Shown piece by piece: positions 60,042 to 64,000 of a stretch of 64,000 bases of DNA. Under the pieces are notes generated by a model. That model was not told where the DNA came from. It ran no database searches and saw nothing but the letters and a program-made list of their open reading frames with translations. The DNA lies in assembly GCA_958437495.1 (NCBI GenBank), contig CAUBOH010000010.1, positions 7,747-71,746 on the forward strand, written 5' to 3'. The first letter of the stretch is position 1. The number at the start of each line of letters is the position of its first letter. This stretch comes from an uncultured Collinsella sp. (GTDB lineage Bacteria > Actinomycetota > Coriobacteriia > Coriobacteriales > Coriobacteriaceae). A program made the translations under genes and the position numbers.

Positions 60042-61127
60042 ATGGCGCACGATGTAGTCCTGATTCCCGGTGACGGTATCGGTCCCGAGATTACGCAGGC
60101 CATGCGCCGCGTGGTCGAGGCCACCGGTGTTCAGATCAACTGGAACGTCCAGGAGGCCGGCGCTGGCGTCATGGACGAGTTTGGCACGCCGCTGCCCCAA
60201 CATGTGCTCGATGCGGTCGCCGAGACCAAAGTTGCCATCAAGGGCCCCATCACCACACCGGTCGGCACGGGCTTCCGCAGCGTCAACGTGGCCCTGCGCA
60301 AGCACTTCGACCTGTACGCCTGCGTGCGCCCTTGCCTGTCGCAGCCGGGCGACGGCTCTCGTTTCCGCGATGTCGATCTGGTTATCGTGCGTGAGAACAC
60401 CGAGGACCTCTACGCTGGCATCGAGTTCGATGAGGGCGCTGCCGAGGTTGAGGAGCTCTCGCAACTCGTCAAGCGTTCGGGCCAAAAGACCTTCGCCGCC
60501 GATTCCGCGATCTCGATTAAGCCGATCTCTATCGCCAAGAGCCGCCGCATTGTGGAGTATGCCTTTGAGTATGCCCGCCGCTGCGGCCGCAAAAAGGTGA
60601 CGGCCGTGCACAAGGCCAATATCATGAAGGCGACCGACGGCCTGTTCCTGCGCGTGGCGCGCGAGGTGGCCGCCAACTATCCCGATATCGAGTTCAACGA
60701 CAAGATCGTCGACGCCACCTGCATGGGTCTGGTCCAGAACCCCAATGACTTCGATGTTCTGGTGCTGCCCAACCTGTACGGCGATATCGTCAGCGACCTG
60801 TGCGCTGGCCTGGTGGGTGGCCTGGGCATGGCTCCGGGTTCCAACATCGGTGCCGATTGTGCCATCTTTGAGGCAACGCACGGCTCCGCGCCCGATATCG
60901 CGGGCCAGGATATCGCCAACCCCACGGCCGAGATTCTGTCTGCGGCTATGATGCTCGATCATCTGGGCGAGAACGATGCGGCCAATCGTATCCGCGCCGC
61001 CGTGTCCGCCACGCTCGACGAGGGTAAGCAGGTTACCGGCGACGTACGTCGTGCCCAGACCGGTTCCGTCGAAGGTGCGGTGGGTACGCAGGCCTTCGCT
61101 GATGCCGTTATTGAGCACCTGGCCTAA
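60042..61127 (+). CDS. icd: Isocitrate/isopropylmalate dehydrogenase family, probably NAD-dependent isocitrate dehydrogenase
   Basis: A 361-residue beta-decarboxylating dehydrogenase. VVLIPGDGIGPEIT, SVNVALRKHFDLYACVRP (substrate arginines), VIVRENTEDLYAGIE and the C-terminal FEATHGSAPDIAGQ are family signatures. The SVNVALRK form and length match the short NAD-type isocitrate dehydrogenases more than LeuB, but a homoisocitrate-type or tartrate activity cannot be excluded. It would supply 2-oxoglutarate for glutamate. A T-containing hairpin terminates the transcript. Confidence 0.86.
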   Translation: MAHDVVLIPGDGIGPEITQAMRRVVEATGVQINWNVQEAGAGVMDEFGTPLPQHVLDAVAETKVAIKGPITTPVGTGFRSVNVALRKHFDLYACVRPCLSQPGDGSRFRDVDLVIVRENTEDLYAGIEFDEGAAEVEELSQLVKRSGQKTFAADSAISIKPISIAKSRRIVEYAFEYARRCGRKKVTAVHKANIMKATDGLFLRVAREVAANYPDIEFNDKIVDATCMGLVQNPNDFDVLVLPNLYGDIVSDLCAGLVGGLGMAPGSNIGADCAIFEATHGSAPDIAGQDIANPTAEILSAAMMLDHLGENDAANRIRAAVSATLDEGKQVTGDVRRAQTGSVEGAVGTQAFADAVIEHLA

Positions 61128-61186
61128 GACATACAGGCTGCAAACGCCTAAATAGTACTTAAGTGTTTGCGTATAACCTAAGAATC

Positions 61187-61220
61187 AATACGCCCGGCGC
61201 TCCGTCGGGCGTATTCTATT
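61187..61220 (+). terminator. Rho-independent terminator after icd
   Basis: AATACGCCCG and CGGGCGTATT form a 10-bp perfect stem with GCGCTCCGT loop, followed by CTATT; a weaker GCAAAC/GTTTGC hairpin lies just before. Confidence 0.7.
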
Positions 61221-61254
61221 GAGGACTATGTTTCCTAACAAGGAGTAGCTGACT

Positions 61255-62340
61255 ATGGGTCTGATTCAAAAGAAGGACGAGAAGGACGAGATCGACGGCA
61301 TCCAGATCATCGAGCGCGGCGAAGGCCCCGACGGTGATAAGGACGAGAAGATCGACCTGGTCGCTGGCACGTCTGCCGAACATATTGCCGCCGGCACGAC
61401 CGCCGAGGAGGAGGACGCTCGCCTGGAGGCAAAGATCGCTGCGGACGCCGCCGACGAGAACCTGATGCCCGAAGAGCAGGACGAGGACGACGACTCCGAC
61501 GTGGACGACCACGCTTGCAAGCACAAGAAGACGATGATTGCCGCCTTTGTGGTCGCCGTCGTGATTGCCGCCGTGGTCGGCTTCTTTATCGGCAATGGCG
61601 GCTTTGGCGGCAAGGGCGTCGGCTCGGCGACCCTGACCGAGGACCAGCTCGATTCGACCGTGGCAAGCTACAGCTACAACGGCAAGAAGAGCGACATCAC
61701 CGCGCGCGAGGCCATCGAGAGCCAGTACAGCCTCGACACCGTCAAGGATGACGACGGCAACTACACCGCTCCGTCTGCCGACGTTATCTTGTCCTACGTA
61801 CGCAACCAGATTCTGCTGGACGCTGCCGAGGACGAGGGCATTACCGTCTCTTCCAAGGAAATGAAGCAGTACGCCGAGGAGTCCATCGGCACCTCCGACT
61901 ACAAGACCATGGCCACGCAGTACGGCGTGTCCAAAGACCAGGCCAAGCAGATCGTCCGTCAGTCTGCGACGCTGCAGAAGCTCTACAAGAAGAAGGTGGG
62001 CGACAGCTCCGCAAACATGCCGACCGCCCCGACCGAGCCTGCTGACGGCAACGAGGAGACCGCGAGCAAGGACTACGCCGACTACATCATCAACCTTGCC
62101 GGCGATGAGTGGGATAGCTCAAAGGGCACCTGGAAGGATGCCGATAGCACCTATGCCAAGGCCTTTGCCGACGATGCCTTTACGGCTGATAGTGCTACCT
62201 ATAAGCAGGCCATGACCGCCTATTACACCGCCTACCAGCAGTATTCCTCGCAGGCTTCGAGCGCCAGCTCCAAGTGGACCGAGTATGCTAACGGCCTCTA
62301 CGCCAAGGCCAACATCAGCATCTACGGCCTGTTTGCGTAA
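61255..62340 (+). CDS. Membrane-anchored SurA N-terminal domain-like protein
   Basis: A 361-residue protein with an acidic cytoplasmic N-terminus (about 90 residues, many Asp/Glu), one membrane helix (MIAAFVVAVVIAAVVGFFIG, about 93-112) and an extracytoplasmic helical domain. VILSYVRNQILLDAAEDEGITVSSKEMKQYAE is the SurA_N/PpiC-type chaperone pattern. No prolyl-isomerase domain follows, so it resembles SurA_N-only proteins of Actinobacteria. It probably assists secreted protein folding. ACAAGGAG lies upstream of the ATG, and a strong terminator follows. Confidence 0.75.
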   Translation: MGLIQKKDEKDEIDGIQIIERGEGPDGDKDEKIDLVAGTSAEHIAAGTTAEEEDARLEAKIAADAADENLMPEEQDEDDDSDVDDHACKHKKTMIAAFVVAVVIAAVVGFFIGNGGFGGKGVGSATLTEDQLDSTVASYSYNGKKSDITAREAIESQYSLDTVKDDDGNYTAPSADVILSYVRNQILLDAAEDEGITVSSKEMKQYAEESIGTSDYKTMATQYGVSKDQAKQIVRQSATLQKLYKKKVGDSSANMPTAPTEPADGNEETASKDYADYIINLAGDEWDSSKGTWKDADSTYAKAFADDAFTADSATYKQAMTAYYTAYQQYSSQASSASSKWTEYANGLYAKANISIYGLFA

Positions 62341-62382
62341 GGTTTGCCTGAGCTTTCGAACGCGAAGCCGAAATATCTGATG

Positions 62383-62419
62383 AAGCCCCCTGGAACGGAC
62401 ATCGTTCTAGGGGGCTTTT
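62383..62419 (+). terminator. Rho-independent terminator
   Basis: AAGCCCCCT and AGGGGGCTT with inner GAACG/CGTTC form a long stem followed by TT. Confidence 0.85.
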
Positions 62420-62873
62420 GCGTTGGAGGAAAGGCGGGGAAAAGAGGGGAGAGGAGAGGGGCAATATGCAATTTCTTGGAGACTTTATCCATATAAAGTG
62501 AAAACGATTTCGGCCAAACTGGTAGTAACAATGTGGTACCACTGTTCATCTGGTAGTAACCAATTTTGAGGCGAAATCGAGTGGAAATTACTAAGAATTA
62601 GTTTGGTAATAAAAGATATGCAACATGTCTACCTGCGTAAATTACCGTTTACGGGCCAAAAATAACCGTTTGGCAACGATATAGTAATTTGAACGAAATG
62701 TGATGGACGTTTGAATAGAGTGTGTGCTACCGTACATACCTGCAACCCGCGAAAAGGGACTGGGTTGGCTAAGTTTGCGCTTAATGCCGGCAAGCGGAGA
62801 AGCCGGTATGCAGAGGGCGCGGACATGGAACTCGTTGGTGAACAACGAAAGAAAGGTTGGAGGAGATACCAAT
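62420..62873 (+). other. Long leader/control region of the PTS gene
   Basis: About 450 bp without a gene. A purine-rich stretch (62425-62460) is followed by an A/T-rich block with repeated TGGTAGTAA-like motifs (62519-62529, 62550-62560, and TTGGTAATAAA near 62601) and the palindrome GTGGTACCAC. GGAGGAG lies just before the PTS ATG. The promoter cannot be placed with confidence. Confidence 0.5.
62519..62560 (+). promoter_or_regulatory. Operator-like repeat cluster upstream of the PTS gene
   Basis: CTGGTAGTAAC occurs exactly at 62519-62529 and 62550-62560, 31 bp or about three helical turns apart, with the perfect palindrome GTGGTACCAC (62533-62542) between. This geometry suggests cooperative binding of a dimeric regulator. 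Confidence 0.5.
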
Positions 62874-64000
62874 ATGATGAAGTACCTCCAGAAGCTCGGC
62901 AAAGCGCTGATGCTTCCCGTCGCGGCGCTTCCCGTCGCAGGCATTCTTATGGGTGTGGGCTACCTGCTCGCTCCCGCAGTCATGGGTGCTGCCGGTGACA
63001 CTACCGGTTTTGCCTATACCGCCGGTTTCCTGCTCATCAAGGCGGGCGGCGCTCTTATCGATAACATGGCCTGGCTGTTCGCAGTCGGCGCCGCTGTCGG
63101 CCTTGCCGACGATCACGATGGCACTGCTGGCCTCGCTGGCCTCGTCGCCTTCCTGATGATTCAGCAGCTCCTGAGCCCCGCTGTCGTTCAGACTGTCCAG
63201 GGCATTGCTGATCCCGATAAATGGCTCGCCACCACCGAGGGTATCGCGTTCTCCAAGATCGCTGGCAACTCCTTCATCGGCATCCTGTCCGCCGTCATCG
63301 GTGGCACTTGCTACAACAAGTTCAAGGACACCCGTCTTCCCGACTGGCTGGCCTTCTTCTCCGGCAAGCGTTGCGTCGCCATCATGACCGCCGTCATCTG
63401 CATCGTCGTCTCCGTCGTTCTGCTCTTCGTGTGGCCCCTCATCTTCGGTGCCCTCGTTGCTCTTGGTGAGGGTATCGCTGCCATGGGTGGCATCGGCGCT
63501 GGCATCTACGCCTTCCTCAATCGCCTGCTCATCCCGACTGGTCTGCACCACGCACTCAACAACGTGTTCTGGTTCGACACCATCGGCCTGGGCGACCTGA
63601 CCCACTTCTGGGCTGGCGAGACCTCCGCTGACGTCAAGTGGAGCCTCGGTATGTACATGTCCGGCTTCTTCCCCTGCATGATGTTCGGTATCCCGGGTGC
63701 TGCCCTGGCTATGGTTCAGACCGCTAAGAACAAGAAGGCTGCTATCGGCCTGGTTGTCTCCGCTGCTATCTGCGCCTTTGTCTGCGGCGTCACCGAGCCC
63801 TTCGAGTTCGGTTTCATGTTCCTGTGCTTCCCGCTCTACGTCGTGTACGCTGCCCTGTACGGCGTCTTCACCGTCATCACCTACTTTGTTGGTTTCCGTG
63901 CCGGCTTCTGCTTCTCCGCTGGTGCTACCGACCTCCTGTTCTCCGCTAGCCTCCCGGCTGCTGCCAACACCTGGATGATCATCCCGCTGGGCATCGCTGC
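62874..64000 (+). CDS. PTS transporter subunit EIIC, glucose/N-acetylglucosamine family (partial)
   Basis: An open frame of at least 375 codons runs off the window end. MKYLQKLGKALMLPVAALPVAGILMGVGY is the typical start of the glucose-family EIIC, with many membrane helices, LIPTGLHHALNNVFWFD near 220-235 and GVTEPFEFGFMF, the conserved GxTE sugar-binding motif. The GLHH block is shared by glucose, maltose and GlcNAc transporters, so the substrate is open; downstream EIIB/EIIA domains may lie outside the window. GGAGGAG precedes ATGs at 62874 and 62877. Confidence 0.9.
   Translation, partial: MMKYLQKLGKALMLPVAALPVAGILMGVGYLLAPAVMGAAGDTTGFAYTAGFLLIKAGGALIDNMAWLFAVGAAVGLADDHDGTAGLAGLVAFLMIQQLLSPAVVQTVQGIADPDKWLATTEGIAFSKIAGNSFIGILSAVIGGTCYNKFKDTRLPDWLAFFSGKRCVAIMTAVICIVVSVVLLFVWPLIFGALVALGEGIAAMGGIGAGIYAFLNRLLIPTGLHHALNNVFWFDTIGLGDLTHFWAGETSADVKWSLGMYMSGFFPCMMFGIPGAALAMVQTAKNKKAAIGLVVSAAICAFVCGVTEPFEFGFMFLCFPLYVVYAALYGVFTVITYFVGFRAGFCFSAGATDLLFSASLPAAANTWMIIPLGIA

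Noticed and set aside
1..64000. CRISPR arrays, tRNA or rRNA genes, prophage, integrase or insertion sequences
   Set aside because: No regularly spaced direct repeats, no cloverleaf with T-loop, no transposase, integrase or phage structural genes were seen.

Overview
The window reads as a chromosomal segment of a GC-rich gut Coriobacteriia, most likely Collinsella or a close relative. This is inferred from gene content and order (tmk-holB-ricT, a comF-family gene followed by raiA/hpf, tatA-tatC next to hypA-hypB, a PucR-controlled amino-acid operon, TTG/GTG starts with strong GGAGG sites) and from intergenic repeats of a kind I associate with Collinsella genomes. No tRNA, rRNA, CRISPR array, integrase or transposase was recognised.

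Region 1 (1-9064) is visibly richer in A/T than the rest and looks acquired. It holds a DNA-modification-linked defence cluster: the last six codons of an off-window gene, a Z1-domain SF2 helicase-like ATPase, a PD-(D/E)XK (DUF4420-type) nuclease, an AIPR-family protein broken by a one-base frameshift, and a convergent C5-cytosine methyltransferase whose 3' end overlaps the AIPR gene. The methyltransferase promoter carries three CCAGG sites in 33 bp. A DUF4143 AAA ATPase gene follows, preceded by a tandem 40-bp repeat.

Region 2 (9065-17850) holds a small membrane protein, a metallophosphoesterase, gluQRS, a DUF2207 membrane protein, a GNAT acetyltransferase, purH and an unrecognised protein. 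Region 3 (17866-25298) is a PucR regulator divergent from a five-gene operon: two ornithine cyclodeaminase/mu-crystallin paralogues, a PLP aminotransferase, an M20 amidohydrolase and a YfcC-type transporter. It looks like an uncharacterised acyl-amino-acid or opine-like catabolic route.

Region 4 (25567-48269) is mostly household: a BceRS-like two-component pair, a universal stress protein, uppP, pcrA, manA, a GntR regulator, a ROK glucokinase, ppaC, nhaA, an aminotransferase, a STAS protein, tatA-tatC-hypA-hypB, a type IA topoisomerase, a zinc-ribbon membrane protein and a class A beta-lactamase-fold lipoprotein. Region 5 (48501-62340) holds tmk-holB-ricT, a comF-family gene, an AbiEi/Vsr-like protein, a structured RNA of about 323 nt, an orphan solute-binding lipoprotein, hpf/raiA, degV, a dehydrogenase with a His/Cys-rich tail, a HEAT-repeat protein, an isocitrate-dehydrogenase-family gene and a SurA-like anchored protein. 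The window ends inside a PTS EIIC gene (62874 onward) preceded by a cluster of operator-like repeats.

Intergenic space is unusually structured. There are two MITE-like elements (13991-14228, 54067-54292), a dispersed palindrome family with a GGGACGTTC core, a second family with a GGGGACAGGTT core, and several long hairpins 3' of genes. The most striking new-looking item is the RNA at 54441-54763: its ends pair over 15 Watson-Crick base pairs, it starts just after a TATAAT box, and it lies between comF and raiA, which is the setting recalled for the raiA-motif RNA class. Reading was by eye; no alignments, folding runs or database searches were done.
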